Notes: generated from the sequence alone by a model not told the origin. Positions 41,360-50,204 are shown, counted from the stretch's first letter. The stretch: 64,000 nt of DNA from Shewanella oncorhynchi (GCF_012584455.1 NZ_JABAEB010000011.1:1-64000), one strand, 5' to 3'. Numbers and translations are program-made.

Positions 41360-42427
41360 CTAGTTCAAGTCCTTATCATGCAACCGCTTAGGGAATAGCT
41401 CGGTATACACCTGCCACAGAGTATTAACATTCCTATGCCCTGTCACCTGCGCCACTTCATCAATGCTATAGCCCTTCTCAAACAACCGGCTTGCACCTTC
41501 ACGCCTTAGGTCGTGATAGCGTAAATCTTCAATTCCCAATTCGTTACGCACCCGCTGAAACCCTGCAGTAACACTGCGCTCGTTGTAGGGGAAAACCCGC
41601 GCATCATTCCTCGGCTGCTTTTGCAGTATCTCCCAGGCACCACCTAACAGCGGTACCAACATGTGGTTGCCTGCTTTTTTACGCGGGTCCTTACGGTCAC
41701 GAACAATCACGGCCTTTTGTGCCTCATCTACATCGTCCCATGTTATCCGGCACACTTCACCAATACGCATGCAACTCAGTATCGAGAAATCGAGCAAATC
41801 AATATAAGGGATGTGTGCAGCCCGTTGATCTGCTCTTGCAGCTAATCCAACTTTTAACCTCTCAATCTCATCCGTAGTCGGTCTGCGCGAACGCTTCCCC
41901 GATTTAGCGATCAAGTCTTGGCTATACAGTGCATCGTAAGCCTCAATAACCGAAATTTGTGAAACCTCATGCCCAAAATTTGATTTAGCGATTCGTAGCA
42001 GCCATCGGATCACGCTTACATCAACTGCAATAGTAGATGGCCCAGTGCCTGCGCTGCGTCGCAATTTACAGTGATCGATGATGTGGTGCGGCTTAATATC
42101 AGTCAGATTCAATTTAGCAATATCGCAATCAGATAACAGCCTTAAACAAAAACGCTTCGAACGACCAATGCTGCTGTCGATATTTTCATCTGTCAGGGCT
42201 TTGTTGATGATGCTGCCCAATGTAACAGGAGCCGTATCCTCAGTAGCAAACCCGTTTGACTCAATATCAATCACCCGATCTTTACCCCATGCCTCGGCAG
42301 CGGCATATTTGGTAAAGGTACGTTGCTCCGTGTATAATATTTTGCCGTTTTTCTTTACACGAACTAGGCAGCGATGCCGCACAGTGCCGTCGGCTTTTTC
42401 GCGTTTTTGAATGCTATATGATGCCAT
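41360..42427 (-). CDS. int: Phage integrase (tyrosine recombinase)
   Basis: A 355-residue integrase. The catalytic residues lie in CMRIGEVCRI (Arg), RKDPRKKAGNHML (Lys), YHDLRREGASRL (His, Arg), TGHRN (His) and the tyrosine of LWQVYTELFPKR. The N-terminal arm-binding domain is followed by a core-binding domain (about 70-180). It is read leftward with its start 120 bp from dusA, so the attachment site should lie between the two. It presumably inserts the phage at the 5' end of dusA. Confidence 0.92.
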   Translation of the reverse strand: MASYSIQKREKADGTVRHRCLVRVKKNGKILYTEQRTFTKYAAAEAWGKDRVIDIESNGFATEDTAPVTLGSIINKALTDENIDSSIGRSKRFCLRLLSDCDIAKLNLTDIKPHHIIDHCKLRRSAGTGPSTIAVDVSVIRWLLRIAKSNFGHEVSQISVIEAYDALYSQDLIAKSGKRSRRPTTDEIERLKVGLAARADQRAAHIPYIDLLDFSILSCMRIGEVCRITWDDVDEAQKAVIVRDRKDPRKKAGNHMLVPLLGGAWEILQKQPRNDARVFPYNERSVTAGFQRVRNELGIEDLRYHDLRREGASRLFEKGYSIDEVAQVTGHRNVNTLWQVYTELFPKRLHDKDLN

Positions 42428-42433
42428 GTTTTT

Positions 42434-42530
42434 GGTTCCCCGAACCCTTCAGTCCAATCCATTGTGGATCACTATAGGTTCCCCGAGCAATGCAAAACAT
42501 GCAAAAACGTACAAAAATTAGCAAAAATAT
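42434..42530. promoter_or_regulatory. Probable attachment arm: repeats and phased A-tracts
   Basis: GGTTCCCCGA occurs at 42434 and 42477. Between them TCCAATCC and ATTGTGGAT make an imperfect palindrome. Four A-tracts start at 42494, 42503, 42513 and 42523, mostly as CAAAA units one helical turn apart, which predicts bent DNA. Such repeats fit integrase arm sites or host-factor sites. The exact crossover core was not identified. Confidence 0.5.
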
Positions 42531-42547
42531 TAACTTTTCGGATTGCA

Positions 42548-43567
42548 ATGAATTTAGATAAAACCCAGCAACACCAAGGTTTAGCGCCTAAAACCCTCGA
42601 TAGAACCTTTTCCATTGCGCCCATGTTGGATTGGACGGACCGTCATTATCGTTATTTTGCACGTTTGATGTCGGCTAATGCTTTGTTGTATACGGAAATG
42701 GTGACAACAGGAGCGATATTGCATGGTCGTGGTGATTACTTGGCATATAACCAAGAAGAACATCCTTTGGCGTTGCAGTTAGGTGGCTCTAATCCCTTAG
42801 ATTTGGCTCGTTGCGCTAAACTCGCTGCTGAGCGAGGCTACGATGAAGTTAACCTCAATGTGGGTTGTCCTTCCGATCGAGTGCAGAATGGTCGCTTTGG
42901 CGCGTGTTTGATGGCAGAACCTGAGTTAGTGGCTGAGTGTGTTGACGCCATGAAACAAGTCGTTGATATTCCTGTGACTGTGAAAACGCGTATCGGAATT
43001 GATGAACAAGATAGTTATGCGTTTTTAACCCAGTTTATTGATGTGGTCAGTGCAAAAGGGTGTACGGATTTTACTATCCATGCGCGTAAGGCGTGGCTTC
43101 AAGGGTTAAGCCCAAAAGAGAATCGCGAGATCCCGCCGCTCGATTATGAGCGTGTGTATCAACTTAAGCGTGATTATCCTGCACTTAATATTGGTATTAA
43201 TGGCGGCGTAACAACTCTCGAGCAAGCACAAGTTCATTTAGTGCAGCTCGATGGAGTAATGATGGGGCGCGAGGCTTATCAGAATCCTTATATTCTGGCG
43301 CAGGTGGATCAAATATTGTGTGGCAGTCAAAAAGCAGTGATCAGCCGCGAGGCAGTGATTGAGGCTATGCTGCCTTATATTGAAGCGCATTTGCAGTTTG
43401 GTGGCCGGCTCAATCATGTAACTCGTCATATGATAGGTTTATTTCAAGGTTTACCAGGTGCCCGCGCTTGGCGTCGTTATTTGAGTGAAAATGCCCATAA
43501 AAACGGCGCTGGGATAGAAGTGGTAAAACATGCTTTTCAGAGTATTCAAACTGAAGTCACTGAGTGA
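42548..43567 (+). CDS. dusA: tRNA-dihydrouridine synthase A
   Basis: A 339-residue FMN enzyme reduces uridines at positions 20/20a in the D-loop of tRNA. Family segments are IAPMLDWTDRHYRYFARLMS (23-42), the catalytic cysteine in NVGCPSDRVQ (Cys107) with NGRFGACLM, and INGGV near residue 220. The ATG at 42548 is taken because an upstream extension would run into phage-like sequence. The prophage lies against its 5' end, so its first codons and promoter may have been supplied or moved by the phage. Confidence 0.93.
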   Translation: MNLDKTQQHQGLAPKTLDRTFSIAPMLDWTDRHYRYFARLMSANALLYTEMVTTGAILHGRGDYLAYNQEEHPLALQLGGSNPLDLARCAKLAAERGYDEVNLNVGCPSDRVQNGRFGACLMAEPELVAECVDAMKQVVDIPVTVKTRIGIDEQDSYAFLTQFIDVVSAKGCTDFTIHARKAWLQGLSPKENREIPPLDYERVYQLKRDYPALNIGINGGVTTLEQAQVHLVQLDGVMMGREAYQNPYILAQVDQILCGSQKAVISREAVIEAMLPYIEAHLQFGGRLNHVTRHMIGLFQGLPGARAWRRYLSENAHKNGAGIEVVKHAFQSIQTEVTE

Positions 43568-43718
43568 TTTCTAATCAACTTAAAAGATGGTGAAATTTAC
43601 TAGTTTGAGTAGTATTTTTCACCACTTGTTATTTACCTATTCATTTCCATATCTCATTCCGTTCACTTAAAATACTTTAAAATGATTATAATCATGATGT
43701 TAAAAATATTATTATAAG

Positions 43719-43735
43719 TTGGCACGCAGTTTGTA
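43719..43735 (+). promoter_or_regulatory. Sigma-54-like promoter
   Basis: TTGGCACGCAGTTTGTA fits the -24/-12 pattern TGGCAC-N5-TTGCW, with TTGT instead of TTGC. It lies 43 bp before the first gene of the small membrane-protein cluster. A perfect palindrome, ATGATTATAATCAT (43682-43695), is just upstream. Phage-shock genes are commonly driven by sigma-54. Confidence 0.58.
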
Positions 43736-43777
43736 ATAGTCCCTTCGTCAAGTTAATTAATCGAAAGGGATGCCATC

Positions 43778-44068
43778 ATGTTTATGTTAACCATTAAAAA
43801 ATCAGTACAAATGAGTGTGTTATTAGGCGCGTTAGTCGGTAGCGTTGCAGCACACGCAGAAGCCGCACCAATATCAGATGTTGTGGGAACTATTGAGCAA
43901 ACATTAACTGCGCAGACACAAGAATTGTTCGTCAGTGTAAAGCGTGAATTTGTGATGTCATTGCAAACACAACTGGCTGAAAGTATTTATGACTTCAACA
44001 GTCAACTTAGCTTAAACGCTGAAAATAAAGGTGAATCGGCAGGTGTCGATGAATATAGCGCTAAGTAA
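43778..44068 (+). CDS. Small exported protein of a phage-shock-like cluster
   Basis: A 96-residue protein has an N-terminal hydrophobic signal (VQMSVLLGALVGSVAAHAEA) and a helical acidic mature part. It is the first gene after the sigma-54-like promoter and is followed by a tiny membrane protein and a PspC-like gene. The function is unknown, but the context points to membrane stress. A nearby dusA-pspG linkage in E. coli supports this loosely. Confidence 0.6.
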   Translation: MFMLTIKKSVQMSVLLGALVGSVAAHAEAAPISDVVGTIEQTLTAQTQELFVSVKREFVMSLQTQLAESIYDFNSQLSLNAENKGESAGVDEYSAK

Positions 44069-44079
44069 AGGATCTGCTT

Positions 44080-44190
44080 ATGTGGTTTGTAGCACCTTTG
44101 ATGACATTGCTACTGTTACCTGTAATTAGTCTTGCGTTGTTTTCAGGCATTATTTGCTGGTTTCAGTGGCATAGTGTTAGTGATAAATAA
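44080..44190 (+). CDS. Tiny membrane protein
   Basis: A 36-residue protein is almost entirely one membrane helix (VAPLMTLLLLPVISLALFSG). The ATG follows AAGGA at good spacing, 12 bp after the preceding stop codon. Size and context resemble PspB-like or PspG-like small membrane proteins, but no clear homology is seen. Confidence 0.55.
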   Translation: MWFVAPLMTLLLLPVISLALFSGIICWFQWHSVSDK

Positions 44191-44219
44191 GTTCGCGATC
44201 AACTGAGCCGAGGTTTTAG

Positions 44220-44420
44220 ATGAAACGATTAAAAGTGCGTATGGAGAGTCCAGAGCGGTTAGTGTGTGGTGTTGCTGCAGGCATGGCGTGGAAATTTGAT
44301 TGGTCTTGTTTTTGGACTCGTGCGGTGTGGGCTGGTGCAGTTGTATTTATGCCGGGTGTAAGTTTGCTAATTTACTTTGTTTTAGCATTGTTAGTTGACC
44401 AATGGAAAAAACCAGCCTAA
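44220..44420 (+). CDS. PspC-domain membrane protein
   Basis: A 66-residue protein is a single PspC domain: LVCGVAAGMAWKFDWSCFWT (18-37) followed by a membrane helix (VVFMPGVSLLIYFVLALLV). PspC-type proteins act in sensing inner-membrane stress. It is shorter than E. coli PspC, having no C-terminal coil. It ends the small cluster controlled by the sigma-54-like promoter. Confidence 0.82.
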   Translation: MKRLKVRMESPERLVCGVAAGMAWKFDWSCFWTRAVWAGAVVFMPGVSLLIYFVLALLVDQWKKPA

Positions 44421-44551
44421 GCATGCAGTGATGGCTGGTGTTGATGAGCTAATAAGTGGCTTGTTTTGATTTAAAATGATGCAGTTAAACCTATCAAGAA
44501 GAGGGCACTTTGACCCTCATGCGAAAATGTATGTGCATACTGCCTTGCAGA

Positions 44552-45289
44552 CTACTTTTTCAAAAAAGCCTGAAATCTGCTTTTGGCTTCATCACTTTTT
44601 AGCCTAGCGCTAAATTGTTCAAGTTCTTGGTGCATTTGGTGTTGTACACGATTTTTATGCGGACGCATTAATTGACGTGTGATTTGTAGTGCTTGTGGCG
44701 GTTGATTGGCCAATTTTTTTGCCTGAGATAATGCATAACTGAGTAAATCTTCATGGGCCACAATTTCGTTGATCATATTGAGTCTATGGGCCGTCTCGGC
44801 ATTAAAACTTTCACCAAGTAGCAGTAACTCTGCCGCTTTTTGATAACCAATGAGTTCAGGTAAGAGTAGGCTAGCCCCCGCTTCCGGCACGAGAGCCAAG
44901 TTGACGAAGGGAAGTTGAAATTTCGCCGTGTTGTCAGCGTATACCAGATCGCAATGTAGCAGTACGGTTGTCCCTATACCGACGGCGGCACCAGAAACAG
45001 CAGCCACCAGAGGTTTTTTGAGTTCGAGCAGACAAAATAAGAAACGTACTGCGGGATGATTTGGCCCTAAGTCACTATTTTTCAAAAAGTCAGCAACATC
45101 ATTGCCTGAGGTGAAACAATTATCTTGGCCATGGAGCATAAAGGCACGAATGTCGTTGTCTGCTTCACCTTCGATCAGGTATTCTGTCAGTTGTTTATAC
45201 ATATTAAGATCAAGTGCATTGCGTTTATCAGGGCGATTAAAGCTAATAATACGCACGCCCTGATCATCCTGAACCTGTATATGACTCAT
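44552..45289 (-). CDS. Enoyl-CoA hydratase/isomerase family protein
   Basis: A 245-residue crotonase-fold protein. The CoA-binding start RPDKRNALD (19-27), the oxyanion-hole segment CFTSGNDVADF (58-68) and AAVSGAAVGIGTTVLLHCDL (96-115) are typical. The acidic residues in FVNLALVPEAGAS resemble the catalytic position of isomerases more than the double-Glu hydratases. It probably acts in fatty-acid or related CoA-ester breakdown. It is divergent from the copper chaperone gene. Confidence 0.87.
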   Translation of the reverse strand: MSHIQVQDDQGVRIISFNRPDKRNALDLNMYKQLTEYLIEGEADNDIRAFMLHGQDNCFTSGNDVADFLKNSDLGPNHPAVRFLFCLLELKKPLVAAVSGAAVGIGTTVLLHCDLVYADNTAKFQLPFVNLALVPEAGASLLLPELIGYQKAAELLLLGESFNAETAHRLNMINEIVAHEDLLSYALSQAKKLANQPPQALQITRQLMRPHKNRVQHQMHQELEQFSARLKSDEAKSRFQAFLKK

Positions 45290-45322
45290 GGGTTGTTTCC
45301 TTTACGACGACATTGGGTAGAC

Positions 45323-45805
45323 ATGGAGTTTAAGACATTGAAACCAATATTCAAACAGCTGTTTAATTGTCTAGTTTTATCTTGTGCATCATTTTCAGCG
45401 TTGGCGAACGTAGTCATGACTGAAGGTCATATACGCGCCATGCCTGAGACAGTACCAAATACTGCCGCTTACTTTACGCTTGAAAACCACACAGATAAAG
45501 CGATTCGTCTTATCGGTGTCAGTACGACTGTGGCAAAGGATGCCCAATTACACACGATTATCGAAGACCAAGGCATGGTGAAGATGCGCCATGTTGAAGG
45601 TTTTGACATCCCCTCCCATGGCACATTAACGTTAACGCCGTCAGGGGATCACGTCATGTTGCTTGGCTTAAAAGCACCATTGGTGTTAGAGCAACAAGTT
45701 GAACTGCAATTAGAGTTTGACGGTGGCGAGAAAATGGCAATTACCCTGCCTGTTAGTAAAGCAGTAGAAAACGCCGCAGAGCAAGAGCATCATCACCATC
45801 ATTAA
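45323..45805 (+). CDS. PCuAC-family periplasmic copper chaperone
   Basis: A 160-residue exported protein of the PCuAC (DUF461) family delivers copper to cytochrome oxidase. The signal peptide covers about 1-29. The copper ligands follow the family's H...M...H-x-M pattern: AQLHTII, GMVKMRHV and DHVMLLGL. The protein ends in five histidines (EQEHHHHH), which could give an extra metal site. The start at 45323 is chosen for the signal peptide; the longer frame overlaps the divergent gene. Confidence 0.88.
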   Translation: MEFKTLKPIFKQLFNCLVLSCASFSALANVVMTEGHIRAMPETVPNTAAYFTLENHTDKAIRLIGVSTTVAKDAQLHTIIEDQGMVKMRHVEGFDIPSHGTLTLTPSGDHVMLLGLKAPLVLEQQVELQLEFDGGEKMAITLPVSKAVENAAEQEHHHHH

Positions 45806-45813
45806 GGAGTCGC

Positions 45814-46785
45814 TTGATGCAAATTACATGGAAAAAAGTTACCGGGGTCGGTTTATTTTTAGTATTAATCGGTTATGGCGTGAGTGTATGGTGGAGTATC
45901 GAACCGGATCCGATTAGCCCTCAACAATTAACAGCATCCAATAAGAATATTGTTGGGTACGCTACCACTACATCGCTAATCCTCACAGTCGAAAATTTAC
46001 TCGATAAGCAAGGTGGTTGGTTATCAAACGATGTGATGCCACCTTCCATCTTCATGGATAACATGCCCGCATTTGAATATGGTGCTTTGGAGCAAGCCCG
46101 TGATTTAGCCTTGATTATGCGTAAAGAGTTTAGCCGCTCACAGTCACAATCTGCAGCGGACAAAGATTTAGGCGAAGCCCAATCTAAGCTCAATATTGAC
46201 CACACTAGCTGGTTAGTACCGAGTGCCGAAAGCGAATATCGCGATGCAATCAAATTGCTGAAGCTTTACCGTGCCCGCATGATGGACCCTAATAATCAAG
46301 ATGCACAGTTTTATGCCCGTGCTGACAACCTTAATGAATGGTTGAAAGAAGTGCAGAAACGTCTGGGCAGTATGTCGCAGCGTTTATCTGCCAGCGTTGG
46401 CCAAGAGCGCTTAAATACAGACCTAGCTGGTGACAATTCGGCGCGTCAATCAACCCCAAATTTGACCAGCCATCAGGTAAAAACCAGTTGGTGGAAAATT
46501 GATGATGTCTTCTATGAGAGCCGTGGTGCTTCATGGGCGTTGTTGAACTTTATGCGCGCAGTTGAAGTTGACTTTGCTGACGTATTGAGGAAGAAAAATG
46601 CTGAAGTAAGCCTAAGACAGATCATTCGTGAGCTGGAGGCGACTCAGCAAACTGTCTGGAGCCCTGTTGTGCTGAATGGCAGCGGTTTTGGCTTAGTCGC
46701 TAATCATTCATTGGTTATGGCTAACTATGTATCCCGTGCGAATGCCGCGGTGATTGATTTAACGAACTTGCTATCTCAAGGTTAA
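45814..46785 (+). CDS. DUF2333 family protein
   Basis: A 323-residue protein has an N-terminal membrane anchor (about 10-28, VGLFLVLIGYGVSVWW) and a helical periplasmic domain of the DUF2333 family (YATTTSLILTVENLLDKQGG, then SWWKIDDVFYESRGASWAL). Function is unknown. It starts 8 bp after the copper chaperone and ends 2 bp before the next outer-membrane gene, so the three are probably co-transcribed. Confidence 0.82.
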   Translation: MMQITWKKVTGVGLFLVLIGYGVSVWWSIEPDPISPQQLTASNKNIVGYATTTSLILTVENLLDKQGGWLSNDVMPPSIFMDNMPAFEYGALEQARDLALIMRKEFSRSQSQSAADKDLGEAQSKLNIDHTSWLVPSAESEYRDAIKLLKLYRARMMDPNNQDAQFYARADNLNEWLKEVQKRLGSMSQRLSASVGQERLNTDLAGDNSARQSTPNLTSHQVKTSWWKIDDVFYESRGASWALLNFMRAVEVDFADVLRKKNAEVSLRQIIRELEATQQTVWSPVVLNGSGFGLVANHSLVMANYVSRANAAVIDLTNLLSQG

Positions 46786-46787
46786 TT

Positions 46788-47525
46788 ATGAAAAAAACTC
46801 TCCTCGCCAGTGCGGTATTAGGATTCTGTATGGCCACATCTGCCCAAGCGGCAACTGTGGTTGGTTTTACGATTGGTGGTGATTACTGGCGCGCCGATAC
46901 TAGCGGTACTTTTGCTGATAAAGGTCAACCACAACAAACATTTGATTACAGTTCATCTGCTCAAGGCAGTTATTGGATTGCAGTTGAGCACCCATTGCCA
47001 TTTGTCCCTAACATTAAAATCCGTGAAAATAGCCTAGATCAGAAAGGCGGCATGTCGGATGCTGATTTCAACTTCAATGGTCATGATTTTAAAGGTAATG
47101 TTACTGCTTATACTGATTTGAGCAACACAGACTTCGTGCTGTATTACGAAATATTGGACAACGACATAGTGTCATTGGACCTTGGTGCAGCATACAAGTT
47201 AATGAATGGTTCACTGCGTGTTCAAGACCCTGGCCATCCAGAAGAGAAAGATGTCGATAGCGGTATTGTGATGGGTTACGCCAGTACGCATGTAGGTATG
47301 CCTGGCTTAGGCTTGTACGGTTTTGCTGATTTGATGCAGGGCGTTAATGAGTCAAGCGTGCACGACTATGCTATTGGTTTAGGTTGGCAATTTGATGGTT
47401 TGGCCGTCGATACACGGGTACGTGTAGGCTACCGTGAATTTTTATTCGATGTGAGTAATTTCTCGGGTGTGAGTGCTGATACTAAATTTAAAGGTTATTT
47501 TGCGGGTGTTGAAATCAACTTCTAA
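46788..47525 (+). CDS. TIGR04219-type outer-membrane beta-barrel protein
   Basis: A 245-residue protein has a signal peptide (MKKTLLASAVLGFCMATSAQA) and a barrel-like body that ends in the aromatic signature YFAGVEINF typical of outer-membrane proteins. The sequence fits the TIGR04219 family found in Shewanella and relatives. Its role is unknown. A strong terminator follows. Confidence 0.85.
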   Translation: MKKTLLASAVLGFCMATSAQAATVVGFTIGGDYWRADTSGTFADKGQPQQTFDYSSSAQGSYWIAVEHPLPFVPNIKIRENSLDQKGGMSDADFNFNGHDFKGNVTAYTDLSNTDFVLYYEILDNDIVSLDLGAAYKLMNGSLRVQDPGHPEEKDVDSGIVMGYASTHVGMPGLGLYGFADLMQGVNESSVHDYAIGLGWQFDGLAVDTRVRVGYREFLFDVSNFSGVSADTKFKGYFAGVEINF

Positions 47526-47551
47526 TTTTGTTGATTTTAACTTCTAAGCAT

Positions 47552-47579
47552 AAAAAAACCGCCAAATGGCGGTTTTTTT
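47552..47579. terminator. Bidirectional terminator between barrel gene and tolC
   Basis: AAAACCGCC, an AAAT loop and GGCGGTTTT with A- and T-tracts on either side. It can stop transcripts from both convergent genes. Confidence 0.88.
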
Positions 47580-47602
47580 ATATTTAATGACTGAGAGCGT
47601 TG

Positions 47603-48910
47603 TTACTGTGCAATCAAGCCATTATTGATGGCGATAACATCATCTTCATTCAATGTGCCCGCAGCTTGCTTTAGTGCAACTACTGAGTTGATGTAGCTAT
47701 AGCGCGCATCGGATAATTTACGTTTTGAGTCGTACAAGTCACGGGTACGGTTCAAAACATCAACGATAGTACGAGTACCCACTTCGAAACCCGCTTGAGT
47801 GGCTTTTAGGGCACTTTCTGATGAAATAACAGATTGCTCATAAGCTTTGATTGAGCTGATAGAAGCGCCTACGTTGTTGTAGTTATTACGAACGTTTTTC
47901 ACTACACCACGGTAAATTTGCTCAAGCTTTTCACTTGCTTCAACATACTGGAATTGTGCTTCATTAACTTGTGAGCTGACTTTAAAACCTTCGAAAATCG
48001 GAATGCTTAAGTTGACACCAACGCTGACATTATCAAAATCAGGTTCGTTGAGATTCCCCATTTTTTGCTCAAGACCTTTGTTGTAACCGGCATTTAAGCT
48101 TAAAGACGGCATGTGGCCTGCTTGATAAAGCTTAATGGTCTCTTGAGCAATATCTTTACCAATACGTTGAGTCATTAAATCAACACTATTGGTTTCAGCA
48201 ATTTTTAACCATTCGCTAGATGACGTTGGCGCTGGCGTAACGGCTGAGAAACGGTTGGTATCTAACACATTAATCGTCTTGTGATCGATGCCGGTGATTT
48301 CACGTAAGGCTTCATAACTATTGGCGAGCGTGTTTTCGGCTAAAATTTCAGTGGCTGAGGCTAAGTCATATTGCGCTTGAGCTTCATGCACATCGGTAAT
48401 CGCGGTTAAACCCACTGCGAAACGTTGTTTAGTTTGTTCAAGTTGACGCTCGATTGCGCGTTTTTCTGCACCTTGGAACTCGTAGTTGTCTTTCGCCGTT
48501 AATACATCGAAATAGGCTTTAGTGATACGAGTAATCAAGTTTTGTAATGCTGAAGCATAAGCGGAATCAGCTTGAGAAGCGGCTTTCTCAGCAAGACTTA
48601 AACCAACCCAAGCACTGTGATCATAGATGACTTGATTTAATTTCAGGCTACCTACTAGACCACTTGCATCATCCTTCGGATCATTCCAAGCTTTGTCATA
48701 ACCGACGTTTGCACTAATGGTTGGCAACAGCGGAGCGCGGTTTTGTTCGATTTTCTCAAACAAACCATTACGCTGGGCTTGGGCTTGCAATACGAGCGGG
48801 TCGCTGGTCAGTGCTTGCTGATAAATTTGCAACAAATCATCTGCTTGCACCGCTGAAGCGGAAGCCGCAAGTGTTAATGCTGCGCATAAATTATGGATCT
48901 TAAATTTCAT
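47603..48910 (-). CDS. tolC: TolC-family outer-membrane channel
   Basis: A 435-residue outer-membrane efflux protein forms the trimeric exit duct for multidrug pumps and type I secretion. After a signal peptide (KIHNLCAALTLAASASAVQA) there are two repeats of the TolC fold: DLLQIYQQALTSDPLVLQAQ (25-44) at the start of the first and a matching ETNSVDLMTQRIGKDIA segment at the start of the second. Length is close to E. coli TolC. It is divergent from nudF, as in E. coli. Confidence 0.92.
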   Translation of the reverse strand: MKFKIHNLCAALTLAASASAVQADDLLQIYQQALTSDPLVLQAQAQRNGLFEKIEQNRAPLLPTISANVGYDKAWNDPKDDASGLVGSLKLNQVIYDHSAWVGLSLAEKAASQADSAYASALQNLITRITKAYFDVLTAKDNYEFQGAEKRAIERQLEQTKQRFAVGLTAITDVHEAQAQYDLASATEILAENTLANSYEALREITGIDHKTINVLDTNRFSAVTPAPTSSSEWLKIAETNSVDLMTQRIGKDIAQETIKLYQAGHMPSLSLNAGYNKGLEQKMGNLNEPDFDNVSVGVNLSIPIFEGFKVSSQVNEAQFQYVEASEKLEQIYRGVVKNVRNNYNNVGASISSIKAYEQSVISSESALKATQAGFEVGTRTIVDVLNRTRDLYDSKRKLSDARYSYINSVVALKQAAGTLNEDDVIAINNGLIAQ

Positions 48911-49154
48911 TTGCTGTCCTTATTAGACAAAATCCCCCCACGGAGGAATATTTTAACTTCGTTTAGACTAAGTAATGCCTTTACCAAGGCGGTTTGCGCT
49001 TCCCGACGCTTCCCGATACAGCTAAAACTTAATGACCTAGAGTCTAAGAACTCTGACACTTTCAAGTCAAATTCGAAGTGTAACAGATTTTATTTTAAAA
49101 ATGTGCTCAAATTGCCTTGATTATAGGCGCAAATTTAACTTTTAAGGATAGAGT

Positions 49155-49757
49155 ATGAAACCCCCTGTTTTTTCGCAAACGGATATTGAGATCTTAGGAA
49201 AAAAATCCCTTTATCAAGGTTTTTTCTCAATGGACGAATACACTTTCAAGCATAAATTATTCGCTGGTGGCTGGAGTAAGCCTGTCACTCGCGAAGTGTT
49301 TGAACGGGGTCATGCTGTGGTCGTTCTTCCCTATGATGCCAAGCAAGATAAAGTCGTACTCATCGAACAGGTACGTTTTCCTGCATTAGCAACTGCTAAA
49401 TCTCCTTGGCTTCTTGAGTTAGTCGCGGGTATGATTGCGCCCGCAGAAACGCCTCTGGATGTTGCACACCGAGAATTAATGGAAGAAACTGGCTTAATGG
49501 CTAAGCAAATACACAGTGTAAATAGCTATTTAGCGAGCCCAGGTGGTAGTACAGAACGTTTCTATTTCTATTGGGCTGATGTCGATTCAAACGACGCCCG
49601 TGGATTGCATGGATTAGCTGAAGAGCACGAAGATATTCGATTGCATGTCATGAGCCGCGAGCAAGCTTATGAGCGAGTGGTTGCGGGCGAGATTGATAAT
49701 GCGTCGACCGTTATTGGATTACAATGGTTACAATTAAACTATCAGCAACTGGTTTAA
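49155..49757 (+). CDS. nudF: ADP-ribose pyrophosphatase
   Basis: A 200-residue Nudix hydrolase splits ADP-ribose into AMP and ribose-5-phosphate. The Nudix box is complete: G-x5-E-x7-REL-x-EE-x-G-L at about 97-119 (GMIAPAETPLDVAHRELMEE). The N-terminal segment EVFERGHAVVVLPYD is typical of the NudF group. It starts the conserved nudF-yqiB-cpdA-yqiA-parE series. Confidence 0.93.
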   Translation: MKPPVFSQTDIEILGKKSLYQGFFSMDEYTFKHKLFAGGWSKPVTREVFERGHAVVVLPYDAKQDKVVLIEQVRFPALATAKSPWLLELVAGMIAPAETPLDVAHRELMEETGLMAKQIHSVNSYLASPGGSTERFYFYWADVDSNDARGLHGLAEEHEDIRLHVMSREQAYERVVAGEIDNASTVIGLQWLQLNYQQLV

Positions 49758-49763
49758 GTTGGG

Positions 49764-50204
49764 ATGAATTTGGCTACTTCGAGTCTAAAACGGCGCTATA
49801 AACCCAACGTCAGTGATTTTTTAGCACTGTGCGGGCGTAATTATGGCTACATGTTGAAATGGTTACCGTTAGAGATAGCTATCGGTGAGTCATGGCGACT
49901 CGAAGGTGAGTTTGGTATATTAGTAGTGCGAATTTTAGAAAATACCAAATATACTCAGCTAGTTGAGATATCTCGTCCCATCGAAATCAAGGAGTTTATT
50001 AATACTCCCAAGGTGTTAGTGAGAATTTATCACGATGCTAAATTAGCAGAAGTGTTAACTGGCCAACAGATTTATCAATTACGCCCAGTGTATGATTATC
50101 CCAATGTACGCATGTATCAAAGTGATGAAAAGTACCAGGTGAATGCATTCCTGGAAGAGTTATTAAAGATTGGTTACCAACACAGTGTCGTGTGCCAGTC
50201 TTAG
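49764..50204 (+). CDS. yqiB: DUF1249 family protein (YqiB)
   Basis: A 146-residue soluble protein in the position and with the features of E. coli YqiB: YKPNVSDFLALCGRNYGYML near the start and MYQSDEKYQVNAFLEELL near the end. Its function is not established. It lies 6 bp after nudF, in the same operon. Confidence 0.88.
   Translation: MNLATSSLKRRYKPNVSDFLALCGRNYGYMLKWLPLEIAIGESWRLEGEFGILVVRILENTKYTQLVEISRPIEIKEFINTPKVLVRIYHDAKLAEVLTGQQIYQLRPVYDYPNVRMYQSDEKYQVNAFLEELLKIGYQHSVVCQS

Larger units (their letters stand above)
6011..42547. mobile_element. Lambdoid prophage next to dusA (left border approximate)
   Basis: The segment contains a complete lambda-like order: leftward early operon, CI/Cro immunity, O/P replication, Q, lysis, terminase, head, tail and integrase. 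The head and tail genes all appear intact. The right border lies between the integrase start and the first codons of dusA, a known integration hotspot. No second copy of the dusA 5' sequence was found further left, so the left border is set only by the end of the early operon. The HEPN pair at 4773-5967 could also belong to the element. Confidence 0.8.

Noticed and set aside
3599..42462. Shared 11-mer TCCAATCCATT at about 3598 and 42453 as possible left and right attachment cores
   Set aside because: A match of this length is expected by chance in 64 kb, and the left copy is part of the toxin-antitoxin operator region.
42492..42530. CAAAA repeats considered as a small CRISPR-like or iteron array
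   Set aside because: The units are only about 10 bp with no spacers; helical phasing and position point to bent DNA at an attachment arm.
45785..45805. HHHHH at the end of the copper chaperone as a cloning tag
   Set aside because: It has mixed CAT/CAC codons, is followed by a natural operon context and fits a metal-binding family.
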